Positions 29,120 through 37,630 of a DNA stretch of 64,000 nt are shown in pieces. Source of the stretch: an uncultured Nitrosomonadales bacterium. GTDB taxonomy: Bacteria > Pseudomonadota > Gammaproteobacteria > Burkholderiales > Gallionellaceae. The stretch spans positions 1-64,000 of the forward strand of contig CAIWRI010000078.1 in the NCBI GenBank assembly GCA_903915035.1. The letters are read 5' to 3'. Both the position numbers and the translations under genes were made by a program. The notes under the pieces were generated by a model, which searched no databases, was not told the origin of the DNA, and worked only from the letters and a program-made list of their open reading frames with translations. Each line of letters starts with the position of its first letter. Positions within the stretch are counted from its first letter, which is position 1.

Positions 29120-29341
29120 CCCCAAAACAGGGCAAACCCGCTCACAATTTCTTTATCAGCGTGCTCCTGCATTTGCTGGCTTAGTGCTTTAACGAATACC
29201 GATCAGGGCTCGCGTCTCATTTATACTGCATGGCTGAAACGACATGAAGGGACTGACCGAATAACAGGATCTCGCTCCGCAGATACGAGAGCCGCACTTG
29301 TTGATTACTTCTGCTTTCCAAGTTGAAAGTGCTTTAACACC

Positions 29342-30181
29342 TCAATTCTCACTCATCGCCTCGCCCATGCGGACGGGCATTGCAGCAGTCCATTGCGCAT
29401 TAAACTGCAGCATATTCTTTTTGAACAGCAACACCACCGTTGAACCCAACAAAAAGCGCCCCATTTCATCGCCTTTCTTCAGGTTGATCTGCTGATCCGC
29501 ATATTGCCACTGACGAATATCACGGCTGCGCGGCGGATTGATCACACCATGCCAGACAGTCGCCATACTGCCGACAATAGTCGCCCCCACCAGCGTCAGC
29601 ACAAACTGACCGTAGTCAGAATCAAACACGCACACAACGCGTTCATTGCGGGCAAACAAACCCGGCACGCCGCGTGCCGTCACAGGATTGACCGAAAACA
29701 ACTCACCGGGCACATAGATCATGCGTAACAGTCGCCCGTCGCAGGGCATATGAATGCGGTGATAATCTTTCGGACTCAGATAAATGGTGGCAAAACTGCC
29801 CTCGGTAAACTGCGCGGCAAGTTGGACATCGCCGCCGACCAGCGCAGTGGTCGAATAAGTATGACCTTTCGCCTGAAACAACAGGTCGTGCTCAATCGCG
29901 CCAAACTGGCTGATCGCGCCATCAACCGGACAAACAAAAGCTGAGGATGAAAGCGGTCTCGCCCCCGGCTTTAACGCACGCGTAAAAAAATCATTGAAGG
30001 TCGCATAACTGTGACTATCGGTATTGGCAGCTTCCATCATGTTCACCTGATAGCGCCCGATGAACCAGTTAATCAAGGAAGGCACCCATATGCCGCGCCG
30101 ACTGGCCACTTTACCGGCAAATTCGGTGAGCAGCTGTTTAGGCAGCAGGTATTGCAAGAGCACTGCGAGATGGTCGATCAC
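29342..30181 (-). CDS. psd: Phosphatidylserine decarboxylase proenzyme
   Basis: 279 residues, GTG start at 30181 (an ATG one base upstream is out of frame and stops at once). It makes phosphatidylethanolamine at the inner membrane. The self-cleavage motif LGST (RFLLGSTVVLLF, near residue 250) that yields the pyruvoyl group is present. The Asp and His of the proposed protease triad are visible in FVCPVDGAISQFG and DYHRIHMPCDG. The length fits the shorter bacterial proenzymes. Confidence 0.95.
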   Translation of the reverse strand: MIDHLAVLLQYLLPKQLLTEFAGKVASRRGIWVPSLINWFIGRYQVNMMEAANTDSHSYATFNDFFTRALKPGARPLSSSAFVCPVDGAISQFGAIEHDLLFQAKGHTYSTTALVGGDVQLAAQFTEGSFATIYLSPKDYHRIHMPCDGRLLRMIYVPGELFSVNPVTARGVPGLFARNERVVCVFDSDYGQFVLTLVGATIVGSMATVWHGVINPPRSRDIRQWQYADQQINLKKGDEMGRFLLGSTVVLLFKKNMLQFNAQWTAAMPVRMGEAMSEN

Positions 30182-30494
30182 ATTAGCCTGCCTGAAAATA
30201 AAAAAGTGAGTGCATTATACCCAATCAAGTCGCAAAAATTAGCTGGTAATAAGCACTTTCCAATAGCGCCCAAAGCATTCCCGACGCATAATGCAGCGCA
30301 CGGATTGATTATTACTTGAGTTTCGCCACCCGCTATGCAAGCAGCGGGGAACTGAAGTTCAGAAAGGATTGTTCAGTGCAAGTATCTGTCGCTAAACAGG
30401 CTTGAGCAACGGATTGCAGCAATAAACCAGCCACAGACCGCTAGAATGTCCGGCAAACAACAAGCTGATACACGCAAACGATGGAAAAATAATA
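30182..30494. other. Intergenic region between psd and the rquA-like gene
   Basis: 313 bp between divergent genes. It must hold the promoters of both, but I see no strong -35/-10 pair, no hairpin followed by T's and no remnant of a coding frame. A short in-frame ATG at 30481 stops after three codons just ahead of the rquA-like GTG. Confidence 0.5.
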
Positions 30495-31226
30495 GTGATT
30501 AAGCGCACGATAAAATTGGCAGAAATTTCAGTTGTAAAACGCCCGCTTCCTACCGCGGAGACGCCACTCATCCCCGCCTATCTGCAGCAAACCTATTGGT
30601 GGGCCTACCTGCATCCAAGGGCAGTACACTTCTTCGAGCGCAGCTGGTTAATCAACCTTATTCTGCTCGGCAATTACCGTCGCCTCTCTGGCATTGCGCT
30701 TGACGCTCTGGGCGACGCCCTTGACGGAGCCACCCTCCAGGTCGCCTGTGTGTATGGTGACTTCACTGAACAACTGCGCCGTCGCTTGTCAGCTTGCGGG
30801 CGGCTGGAGGTGGTCGATGTGTTACCCATCCAGCTCGTCAACCTTGCGCGCAAACTGCCCTCCGATCCGCGCGTGCAACTGACCTGCGCCAACGCGGAAA
30901 ACATCGGCGGCGAAGCTGCGCGTTACGAGCGCGCAGTGCTTTTCTTCCTCCTTCACGAACAACCGGAAGCGGTACGCCGTGCCACATTGGCAGAGGTGTG
31001 GCGACTGGTCAAGCCGGGTGGCAGTATCGTCATTATCGACTACCATTGTCCTGACTGGTGGCAGCCTCTGCGCTGGCCGCTAGCCGCCGTGCTGCAGACT
31101 CTGGAGCCGTATGCGCTTGATCTGTGGCGACATGAGTTGTGTCATTTCCTGCCTGCTCCCGCTCATATTCTCCGCCAGCAAACCTACTATGGCGGCATCT
31201 ATCAACTACTCGAACTCCGCCGCTAA
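30495..31226 (+). CDS. rquA: RquA-like rhodoquinone biosynthesis protein
   Basis: 243 residues, GTG start at 30495 (weak ribosome site; TTG at 30516 is an alternative). Methyltransferase-like fold with FERSWLINLILLGNYRRL, the unusual SAM-binding loop LQVACVYGDFT instead of a GxGxG loop, FFLLHEQPEAVRRATLAEVWRLVKPGG and LEPYALDLWRHEL. These stretches match RquA, which converts ubiquinone to rhodoquinone by replacing a methoxy with an amino group. Rhodoquinone supports fumarate reduction under low oxygen. The identification is from pattern memory, and a generic SAM-dependent methyltransferase is the alternative. It stands alone between psd and the minisatellite. Confidence 0.7.
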   Translation: MIKRTIKLAEISVVKRPLPTAETPLIPAYLQQTYWWAYLHPRAVHFFERSWLINLILLGNYRRLSGIALDALGDALDGATLQVACVYGDFTEQLRRRLSACGRLEVVDVLPIQLVNLARKLPSDPRVQLTCANAENIGGEAARYERAVLFFLLHEQPEAVRRATLAEVWRLVKPGGSIVIIDYHCPDWWQPLRWPLAAVLQTLEPYALDLWRHELCHFLPAPAHILRQQTYYGGIYQLLELRR

Positions 31227-31258
31227 ACCGGCCATAGGCTATCCGGCATATTGTTTTG

Positions 31259-31711
31259 ATGTTTAACCGGCGTTATTATTCGTTCCAGTGGCTTGGCAGT
31301 GGTTGCGTCATTACCATGCCTGTTAACAGCATTTTTCAGCAGGACACTGCCGGCAAGCGGCATCGCCCGGTAGCAATGACAGAGCGCTCGGTGACCAAGG
31401 CAGAGCACTCGGTGAAAAGCACAGAGCGCTCGGTAGCAATGGCCGAGCACTCGGTGGAAAGCACAGAGCGCTCGGCGGAAAACACAGAGCGCTCGGTGAA
31501 AATGGCAGAGCGCTCGGTGGAAATGGCAGAGCGCTCGGCGGAAAGCACAGAGCGCTCGGCGAACAAGACAGAGCACTCGGCGAACAAGACAGAGCGCTCG
31601 GTGGAGAAGGCCGAGCACTCGCTGGAAACCACCGAGCACTCGGCAGCGATGGCATATCACTCGGTGAAAGTGACCAACCATTTCGTGATAATCACAACCC
31701 GATTGAGCTGA
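31259..31711 (+). CDS. Possible heptad-repeat (coiled-coil) protein encoded by a 21-bp minisatellite
   Basis: ATG 31259 opens a 150-codon frame. After a unique N-terminus of about 40 residues it consists of 13 clean seven-residue units of type E-[RH]-S-[VAL]-x-x-[AT] and two degenerate ones. Small hydrophobics fall at positions 4 and 7 of each unit, the 3-4 spacing of a coiled coil, and E/R/K residues fill the rest. No signal peptide, poor ribosome site. Because units are a multiple of three, several antisense frames are open too, so the frame is not proof of coding. The regular heptad chemistry on the plus strand favours this frame, but expression is uncertain. Confidence 0.35.
   Translation: MFNRRYYSFQWLGSGCVITMPVNSIFQQDTAGKRHRPVAMTERSVTKAEHSVKSTERSVAMAEHSVESTERSAENTERSVKMAERSVEMAERSAESTERSANKTEHSANKTERSVEKAEHSLETTEHSAAMAYHSVKVTNHFVIITTRLS
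31382..31696 (+). repeat. 21-bp tandem repeat, 15 units
   Basis: Units begin with GAGCGCTCGG or GAGCACTCGG at 31382, 31403, 31424 and every 21 bp to 31634, then two eroded units to 31696. No unit shows an insertion or deletion; changes are substitutions concentrated in the second half of the unit. Preservation of exact phase in all units suggests either recent expansion or selection on the reading frame. Confidence 0.9.
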
Positions 31712-31880
31712 ATTCCCTGTTGAAAAATTGTTCTCTACGCTAACTCATGATCTTAAGGTGGAAGCCAAATGATCCGGAGCCCGGGCGTAGCCCCCTTACG
31801 GCAATATCCCGCGCATGCCGGTAAACAAAATCAGCCGCCGGCTCCACAATATTCATTTCGCCATCAGGAATGCCGGCATG

Positions 31881-32786
31881 CTATACGCCGCGCATCAGCC
31901 ACCACCAGATAGTCAGTGTGACAAAGGAAATCATCAGCCCCATTGCCACCATCAGCGTGGCAAAAGGCGGATCAAGATCATGTTCGGTCGCCAGGATGGC
32001 CGCTGTAATCATCGGCGGCATGGCCGATTCAAACAGGGTGATTTGTATTGCCTGGCCGTGAGCGCCAAGCACTGGCACATATAAAATAAACAGTAGCAGC
32101 GGCGCTAACAATAATTTGAATCCCAGACCGACTGCCAGCTTCAGGCCATTTCCGGCCAGATGGCCCAGACGCAACTGAAAACCGACTGAGAGCAAAGCCA
32201 GCGGCGCCAGGGTATCGCCCATGCGTTTCAATACGACGCTCAGCCACTCAGGATAAGCCAGCGGAATGAGCAGCAGCGCGATGACCAGTGCGATAAAGGG
32301 CGGAAACAGCGTGATACGTTTGAGCATCGCACCCACCGTAGGCGGACCTTCGGAATAAATCCCCGCAACCAGTATCCCCAGCGTGGCCAGCACCAGAAAC
32401 GAGCCTAACTGATCGACGATAATGCCGGTGGCCAGCCCCTGATGTCCGTAATACGCCTCTATCATCGGCAAGCCAAGATAAGAGGTATTGCCCAGCCCGC
32501 CGGTCAGAATCAGTGCACCCACCGTGCGGCGCGGCCACTTCAGCCAGCGTCCGACAGAATAGAAAAAACCGGCCGACAGCGAAAACAGCAACCAGGCCAT
32601 TCCCGCCATTAAGCCTATATCACCGCCCAGCTTCAGTTCATGCACATACAACAGCGTCAATGACGGCAGCGAGACATAAATGATGTAACTGTTGAGCACC
32701 GCAGGCGTATTGATTGGCATGCGCTTGTAGCGATGCAGCAACACACCGGCGACAAAACACAGAACCAGTAATATCAGGTTATTCAT
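31881..32786 (-). CDS. AEC-family permease
   Basis: 301 residues, ATG at 32786, about ten hydrophobic segments in two five-helix halves, with NLILLVLCFVAGVLLHRYKRMP at the N-terminus and LTGGLGNTSYLGLPMIEAYYG around the first crossover. This fits the auxin-efflux-carrier (AEC) fold, which in bacteria moves organic acids or amino acids. Substrate unknown. It begins 18 bp after the thrC stop, so it is likely read with the threonine genes; a role in amino-acid export is only inferred. The 169 bp between 31712 and 31880 carry nothing recognisable. Confidence 0.82.
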   Translation of the reverse strand: MNNLILLVLCFVAGVLLHRYKRMPINTPAVLNSYIIYVSLPSLTLLYVHELKLGGDIGLMAGMAWLLFSLSAGFFYSVGRWLKWPRRTVGALILTGGLGNTSYLGLPMIEAYYGHQGLATGIIVDQLGSFLVLATLGILVAGIYSEGPPTVGAMLKRITLFPPFIALVIALLLIPLAYPEWLSVVLKRMGDTLAPLALLSVGFQLRLGHLAGNGLKLAVGLGFKLLLAPLLLFILYVPVLGAHGQAIQITLFESAMPPMITAAILATEHDLDPPFATLMVAMGLMISFVTLTIWWWLMRGV

Positions 32787-32804
32787 AAGCGCTTAAACGC
32801 GTTT

Positions 32805-34247
32805 TCATGCCGGAATATGCGCTGCAATAAACGCCTTGAGCGTCGCCACGTCAGCCTCCATCACGTCGACGCGTTGCGGCAGGTTTTCAATCCCCGCCAT
32901 GGACGCAGGACGTTCAGGTTTGCGCCCCAAGGCTTCAAGGATGGTTTCTTCAAACTTGGCAGGCAATGCGGTTTCCAGACAGATCAGCGGCAAACCGGGA
33001 CGGCGCTGCTCCAGCCCCACTTTCAGCCCGTCGGCGGTATGCGTATCCACCATCACGCCGTATTCCTCCCATAATTCCCTTATCGTCTTGAGCCTGTCAA
33101 AGTGCGAACTCTTGCCGGAACTAATGCCAAACCCGGGCAAGGCATCCCAGTACGCCGTGTGTTTTATATCGAACGCGGCCGTATCGGCGGCATTATCCAC
33201 CCGGCTCCAGAATTCGCGCACCTGAGCGCCATCGCGTCCGACCAGATCGAAGATGAAGCGCTCAAAATTGGATGCCTTGGAAATATCCATCGACGGACTG
33301 CTGGTCTGATAGGTATGATCGGTGCCTCGCGGACGATACGCGCCGGTACGGAAAAATTCATCCAGCACGTCGTTTTCATTCGTGGCCAGGATCAACTGAC
33401 CTATCGGCAAGCCCATCATGCGCGCGATGTGTCCCGCACAGATATTGCCAAAGTTACCCGAAGGCACCGAGAAGGCAACCTGCTCATCATTGGATTGGGT
33501 CGCCGCAAAATATCCCTTGAAGTAATACACAATCTGCGCCGACACACGCCCCCAGTTGATCGAATTAACGGTACCTATCTTATGCGCGGCCTTGAAGGCG
33601 TGATCGTTGGATACGGCTTTCACCATATCCTGAGCATCGTCGAACATGCCGTTGATGGCGATGTTATGGATATTCTCATCCTGCAGCGAATACATTTGCG
33701 CGCGCTGAAAGGCGGACATTTTGCCATCAGGCGACAACATGAACACGCGAATGCCCCGCTTGCCGCGCATCGCATATTCGGCGGCGGAACCCGTGTCACC
33801 TGAAGTTGCGCCCAGAATATTCAGCTCTTCATGCTGCTTATTCAGTGCATATTCGAACAGATTGCCCAGCAACTGCATTGCCATGTCCTTGAACGCCAGC
33901 GTAGGTCCGTTGGACAATTCCAGAATATGTACGCCCGGCAGCAGCGTGCGCAAAGGGGTAATCTGTGAAAAATCCGAATCCGCACGACCGTTGTTGTACA
34001 CCTCAGCGGTATAGGTTTTGTCGATAAGCGCTTTCAGATCATCAGCGGGAATATCCGTTGCAAATTTGGCGAGCACGGCGAAGGCCAGTTCAGCGTAAGA
34101 CAGATTGCGCCAAACATCCAGTTCCGCTCTTGTCACTTGCGGATATTCTTCCGGCAGATACAATCCTCCGTCCGGTGCCAGGCCTGCCAGCAGAATTTCA
34201 GTAAAGGTCTTGGCGGGCGCATTGCCGCGTGTGGAAATATATTTCAT
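32805..34247 (-). CDS. thrC: Threonine synthase
   Basis: 480 residues, ATG at 34247. PLP enzyme converting O-phosphohomoserine to threonine. N-terminal MKYISTRGNAPAKTFTEILLAGLAPDGGLYLPEEYP is typical. The PLP lysine lies in NGPTLAFKDMAMQLLG (about residue 118), followed by the phosphate-binding GATSGDTGSAAEYAM. Length fits the longer proteobacterial class. It follows hom 138 bp downstream, with an interspersed hairpin between. Confidence 0.96.
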   Translation of the reverse strand: MKYISTRGNAPAKTFTEILLAGLAPDGGLYLPEEYPQVTRAELDVWRNLSYAELAFAVLAKFATDIPADDLKALIDKTYTAEVYNNGRADSDFSQITPLRTLLPGVHILELSNGPTLAFKDMAMQLLGNLFEYALNKQHEELNILGATSGDTGSAAEYAMRGKRGIRVFMLSPDGKMSAFQRAQMYSLQDENIHNIAINGMFDDAQDMVKAVSNDHAFKAAHKIGTVNSINWGRVSAQIVYYFKGYFAATQSNDEQVAFSVPSGNFGNICAGHIARMMGLPIGQLILATNENDVLDEFFRTGAYRPRGTDHTYQTSSPSMDISKASNFERFIFDLVGRDGAQVREFWSRVDNAADTAAFDIKHTAYWDALPGFGISSGKSSHFDRLKTIRELWEEYGVMVDTHTADGLKVGLEQRRPGLPLICLETALPAKFEETILEALGRKPERPASMAGIENLPQRVDVMEADVATLKAFIAAHIPA

Positions 34248-34356
34248 CGGTCACTCACTTTAATCATTCTATGAACGGCGGAATCCAGTTGTTGCAAAGA
34301 CGCCCCGCATCGGATCAAACCACGTTGTCGCCTTCGCCGGTTCGTCTTTGAGCCGA

Positions 34357-34376
34357 ATTCCGGCCTGCACCGGAAT
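34357..34376. repeat. Short hairpin ATTCCGG-N6-CCGGAAT between hom and thrC
   Basis: Seven-base perfect arms with a six-base loop, 10 bp beyond the hom stop. No T-run follows on the minus strand, so it is more like a dispersed extragenic palindrome than a terminator. It may attenuate read-through from hom into thrC or stabilise the hom mRNA. Confidence 0.5.
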
Positions 34377-34385
34377 AACAGTTTA

Positions 34386-35699
34386 TTATTTACCCAGCTC
34401 TTCCATGCGCAACATGGTTACCTTGCCGACGACCACGCCCAAAGCCTCAATTTTCACAATTGCCGCATTGATATATTTTTCACGCGTCTGATGGGTAAGC
34501 AGAATCAGATCGGCCTGTGTTTCGCCCTCGCCGGGTTCCTTCTGAATCACGGCATCAATGGAAATCTGCTCATCGGCCAGAATACGCGTGATGTCAGCCA
34601 GCACGCCCATCTTGTCGGCAACCCGCAGGCGCAGATAATAACTGGAGATCACCTCACCGATAGCCAGAATCGGCAAATCAACCAGGGCGTCAGGCTGGAA
34701 GGCCAGATGCGGCACACGATTTTCCGGATCAGCAGTATGCATGCGAGTGATATCCACCAGATCCGCGATGACTGAACTGGCGGTAGGTTCCGCTCCCGCG
34801 CCCTTGCCGTAATACAATGTGGAACCGACGGCATCGCCCTGCACCAGCACCGCGTTCATCGGGCCTTCCACATTAGCGATCAGACGTTTGGCGGGAATCA
34901 GCGTGGGATGCACGCGTAACTCAACACCTTCTTCGGTGCGCTTGGTGATGCCCAGCAGCTTGATGCGATAGCCCAGTTGTTCGGCATAGCGGATATCAAT
35001 CGAATCCAGTTTGGAAATGCCTTCAATATAAGCCTTATCGAATTGCACCGGAATACCGAAAGCCAGCGAGGCTAGCAGCGTAATCTTGTGCGCGGCATCC
35101 ACGCCCTCAACGTCAAAGGTCGGATCAGCCTCGGCATAGCCCAGGCGTTGCGCTTCCTTCAAGACAGTGTCAAAAGCCAACCCCTTGTCGCGCATTTCGG
35201 ACAAGATGAAATTGGTCGTGCCGTTGATGATCCCGGCGATCCACTCAATGCGGTTCGCCGTCAGGCCTTCTCTGACCGCCTTGACGATAGGAATGCCGCC
35301 CGCTACCGCCGCCTCGAACGCAACCATTACGCCCTTGTCTTGCGCTGCCTTGAAGATTTCATTGCCGTTTGTCGCCAGCAGCGCCTTGTTGGCGGTGACC
35401 ACATGCTTGCCGTTAGCGATCGCCTGCATCACCAGATCTTTGGCTACGCCGTAACCGCCGATCAGTTCGATAACGATATCCACCTCCGGATCGTTCACCA
35501 CGGAAAAAGCGTCCTCAGTCACACGGCAGGCACCCCCGGTGACTTGTCGTGCCAGTGCCATATTTTTATCCGCAACAACAACGATGCGAATCGGTCGCCC
35601 TGCACGCCGGGTAATTTCTTCGGCGTTGCGCTGCAATACCGCAAAGGTACCGCCACCGACGGTGCCGATGCCCAGCAGTCCTACATTGATTGGTTTCAT
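34386..35699 (-). CDS. hom: Homoserine dehydrogenase
   Basis: 437 residues, ATG at 35699 with AGGAA upstream. N-terminal Rossmann motif GLLGIGTVGGG, substrate-domain stretch GIINGTTNFILSEM, and DPTFDVEGVDAAHKITLLASLAFG. A C-terminal ACT regulatory domain (about residues 350-437) implies threonine feedback. It reduces aspartate semialdehyde to homoserine. Single-function enzyme with no aspartokinase fusion. It follows the alaA-like gene by 60 bp. Confidence 0.97.
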   Translation of the reverse strand: MKPINVGLLGIGTVGGGTFAVLQRNAEEITRRAGRPIRIVVVADKNMALARQVTGGACRVTEDAFSVVNDPEVDIVIELIGGYGVAKDLVMQAIANGKHVVTANKALLATNGNEIFKAAQDKGVMVAFEAAVAGGIPIVKAVREGLTANRIEWIAGIINGTTNFILSEMRDKGLAFDTVLKEAQRLGYAEADPTFDVEGVDAAHKITLLASLAFGIPVQFDKAYIEGISKLDSIDIRYAEQLGYRIKLLGITKRTEEGVELRVHPTLIPAKRLIANVEGPMNAVLVQGDAVGSTLYYGKGAGAEPTASSVIADLVDITRMHTADPENRVPHLAFQPDALVDLPILAIGEVISSYYLRLRVADKMGVLADITRILADEQISIDAVIQKEPGEGETQADLILLTHQTREKYINAAIVKIEALGVVVGKVTMLRMEELGK

Positions 35700-35759
35700 A
35701 AATTAGTTCCTGGTTGTTAGTTGGAGACGCGCCGTTTTATCAAACGGCTGGCGACTGTA

Positions 35760-36986
35760 TTATTTGCTGTATCTGTTGCGGTAATGTTCCAGAAAGCGCG
35801 CGATGCGGGTGAAGGCTTCGTTCAAATCATCCATGGTCGGCAAAAATACCAGGCGCAGGTGATCGGTTTGCTTCCAATTGAAGCCACTACCCTGCACCGC
35901 CAGCACCTTTTCAGTCTCCAGCAATTCGAGAATAAACTGCTGATCATCTGCAATTGGATACATCTCGGGATCAAAGCGAGGGAACAGATACAGACCGGCT
36001 TTCGGTTTGACGCAGGAAACGCCGGGGATCGCTGTCAGCAACTGATAAGCCAGATCGCGCTGCTTGCACAGGCGACCGGTCGGAGCCACCAGATCGTTGA
36101 TACTCTGATAGCCACCCAGCGCAGTCTGAATCGCGAATTGTCCGGGCACATTTGAACACAAGCGCATCGACGCTAAAATTGTCAGCCCGTTGATATAGTC
36201 CTGTGCATGCTTCTTCTCGCCTGACACGACCAGCCAGCCGGAACGATAGCCGCAGGCACGGTAGTTTTTCGACAGGCCGTTTAAAGTCACAAACAGCACA
36301 TCATTCGCAAGCGAGGCAATTGAGGTATGAATCGCACCGTCGTACAACATTTTGTCGTAAATCTCATCGGCAAAGATGATCAGATGATGTTCGCGTGCAA
36401 TCTGAATAATCTCTTTGAGAATATCGTCGGAATACAGAGCTCCGGTCGGATTGTTCGGATTGATGATGACAATGGCACGCGTGCGCCCGGTAATTTTTGA
36501 CTTGATATCCGCCAGGTCAGGCATCCATTCATTAGCCTCATCACACAGATAATGACGCGCAGTTCCGCCGGCAAGGGTGACTGCTGCCGTCCATAGCGGA
36601 TAGTCAGGCGCCGGCACCAGCACTTCGTCGCCGGTATTGAGCAAGCCCTGCATCGCCATCACGATCAACTCGGACGCGCCATTGCCGATGTAAATATCTT
36701 CCAGCCCCACGCCCGCTATTTTTTTCGACTGACAATAATGCATGATTGCCTTGCGCGCGGCGAACATCCCTTTTGAGTCGGAATAACCGGACGAATTCGG
36801 CAGATTCAAGATCACATCCTGCTGAATTTCTTCCGGCACTTCAAAGCCGAAAGGCGCCAGATTGCCGATATTCAGCTTGATGATGCGCTGGCCTTCCTCT
36901 TCCATTTGTTTGGAGCGTTCCATCACCGGTCCGCGGATGTCATAACAAACGTTGGCCAGCTTATCGGACTTTAATATTGGTTTCAC
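35760..36986 (-). CDS. alaA: PLP-dependent aminotransferase (AlaA-like)
   Basis: 408 residues, GTG start at 36986. Fold-type I class I aminotransferase with NIGNLAPFGFEVPEEI near the N-terminus, PNNPTGALY, DEIYDKMLYDG and the PLP lysine in LNGLSKNYRACGYRSGW (about residue 240). Closest in appearance to the glutamate-pyruvate aminotransferase AlaA. Its place before hom and thrC is the common betaproteobacterial arrangement. Divergent from the Mth938 gene, with promoters in the ~190 bp between. Confidence 0.88.
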   Translation of the reverse strand: MKPILKSDKLANVCYDIRGPVMERSKQMEEEGQRIIKLNIGNLAPFGFEVPEEIQQDVILNLPNSSGYSDSKGMFAARKAIMHYCQSKKIAGVGLEDIYIGNGASELIVMAMQGLLNTGDEVLVPAPDYPLWTAAVTLAGGTARHYLCDEANEWMPDLADIKSKITGRTRAIVIINPNNPTGALYSDDILKEIIQIAREHHLIIFADEIYDKMLYDGAIHTSIASLANDVLFVTLNGLSKNYRACGYRSGWLVVSGEKKHAQDYINGLTILASMRLCSNVPGQFAIQTALGGYQSINDLVAPTGRLCKQRDLAYQLLTAIPGVSCVKPKAGLYLFPRFDPEMYPIADDQQFILELLETEKVLAVQGSGFNWKQTDHLRLVFLPTMDDLNEAFTRIARFLEHYRNRYSK

Positions 36987-37111
36987 TTAATTTTTACTCA
37001 AGGTAAGCGCACGGAACTAGCGCGAAAGTCGGCGATTTTACCCTTGCTATCCGCGCACAGCAAATTTGTACGACATGAAATCCCAAAAATCTGAAAAATT
37101 CGACCTTCAAT

Positions 37112-37141
37112 TTGACGTACCGCATCGTCAGGCTCTACACT
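37112..37141 (+). promoter_or_regulatory. Candidate sigma-70 promoter of the Mth938 gene
   Basis: TTGACG, an 18-base spacer and TACACT, ending 36 bp before the ATG at 37178. It is the best -35/-10 pair in the divergent region. Unproven. Confidence 0.4.
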
Positions 37142-37177
37142 TACTACCCTATTCAGTCTTGACTTGCGAGTTTACAA

Positions 37178-37546
37178 ATGAAATTTCATCTGGCAAATCC
37201 GGGCAACACCAAACTTTTCACAGGTTATGCCGCCGATCACGTCATGGTTAATCGCGAGCGCTACAGCAGCAGTATCGTGGTGCGCGCAGATGAAATCCGC
37301 ACCGACTGGCAGATTGCCAGCTTCGATGAATTAAATGAAGCGCATTTCGAATACTTTCTGGCACTGCAACCAGAGGTGCTGTTATTGGGTACCGGCACCA
37401 GGCAGCAATTTCCTCACCCGCGGCTGTATCGAGCCCTGACCAATGCCGGCATTGGCATAGAATGCATGGATACGCCTGCCGCCTGCCGCACTTATAACAT
37501 TCTGGTAGAGGAAGACCGGAAAGTGGTCGCGGCAATACTGTTTTGA
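37178..37546 (+). CDS. Mth938-like domain protein
   Basis: 122 residues, ATG at 37178. The sequence GYAADHVMVNRERYSSSIVVRADE followed by PEVLLLGTGTRQQFP and CRTYNILVEEDRKVVAAIL is typical of the Mth938/NDUFAF3-like family, a small single-domain cytoplasmic fold. Eukaryotic relatives assist complex I assembly; the bacterial function is unknown. Divergent from the aminotransferase gene. Confidence 0.85.
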   Translation: MKFHLANPGNTKLFTGYAADHVMVNRERYSSSIVVRADEIRTDWQIASFDELNEAHFEYFLALQPEVLLLGTGTRQQFPHPRLYRALTNAGIGIECMDTPAACRTYNILVEEDRKVVAAILF

Positions 37547-37615
37547 AAAGGGCAAGTAGTCAGTAGCAAGTAGTCAGTGAGGGCAGGTTTCCACTCACTA
37601 CTTACCACTCACTAT
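37547..37615. repeat. Low-complexity AGTAGTCAGTG / CACTCACTA repeat between genes
   Basis: After the Mth938 stop, units such as AGTAGTCAGTAGCAAGTAG are followed by a roughly complementary block CACTCACTACTTACCACTC, so the region can fold back on itself. The same style of GTAGTCAGTGG / CACTGGTCACT words makes up the tract inside pglX (61045-61310), pointing to one repeat family in this genome. Confidence 0.55.
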
Positions 37616-37630
37616 GTTGAGAGGAATTCC

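Noticed and set aside
31223-31681. Minus-strand ORFs across the 21-bp repeat (LRRALCAFHRVLC type, and two others)
   Set aside because: Open only because the unit is a multiple of three; C- and H-rich or S/P-rich products without start signals. The plus-strand heptad frame is the better candidate.
33102-33803. 233-codon plus-strand ORF opposite thrC
   Set aside because: Antisense shadow of a conserved enzyme gene; no recognisable domain.
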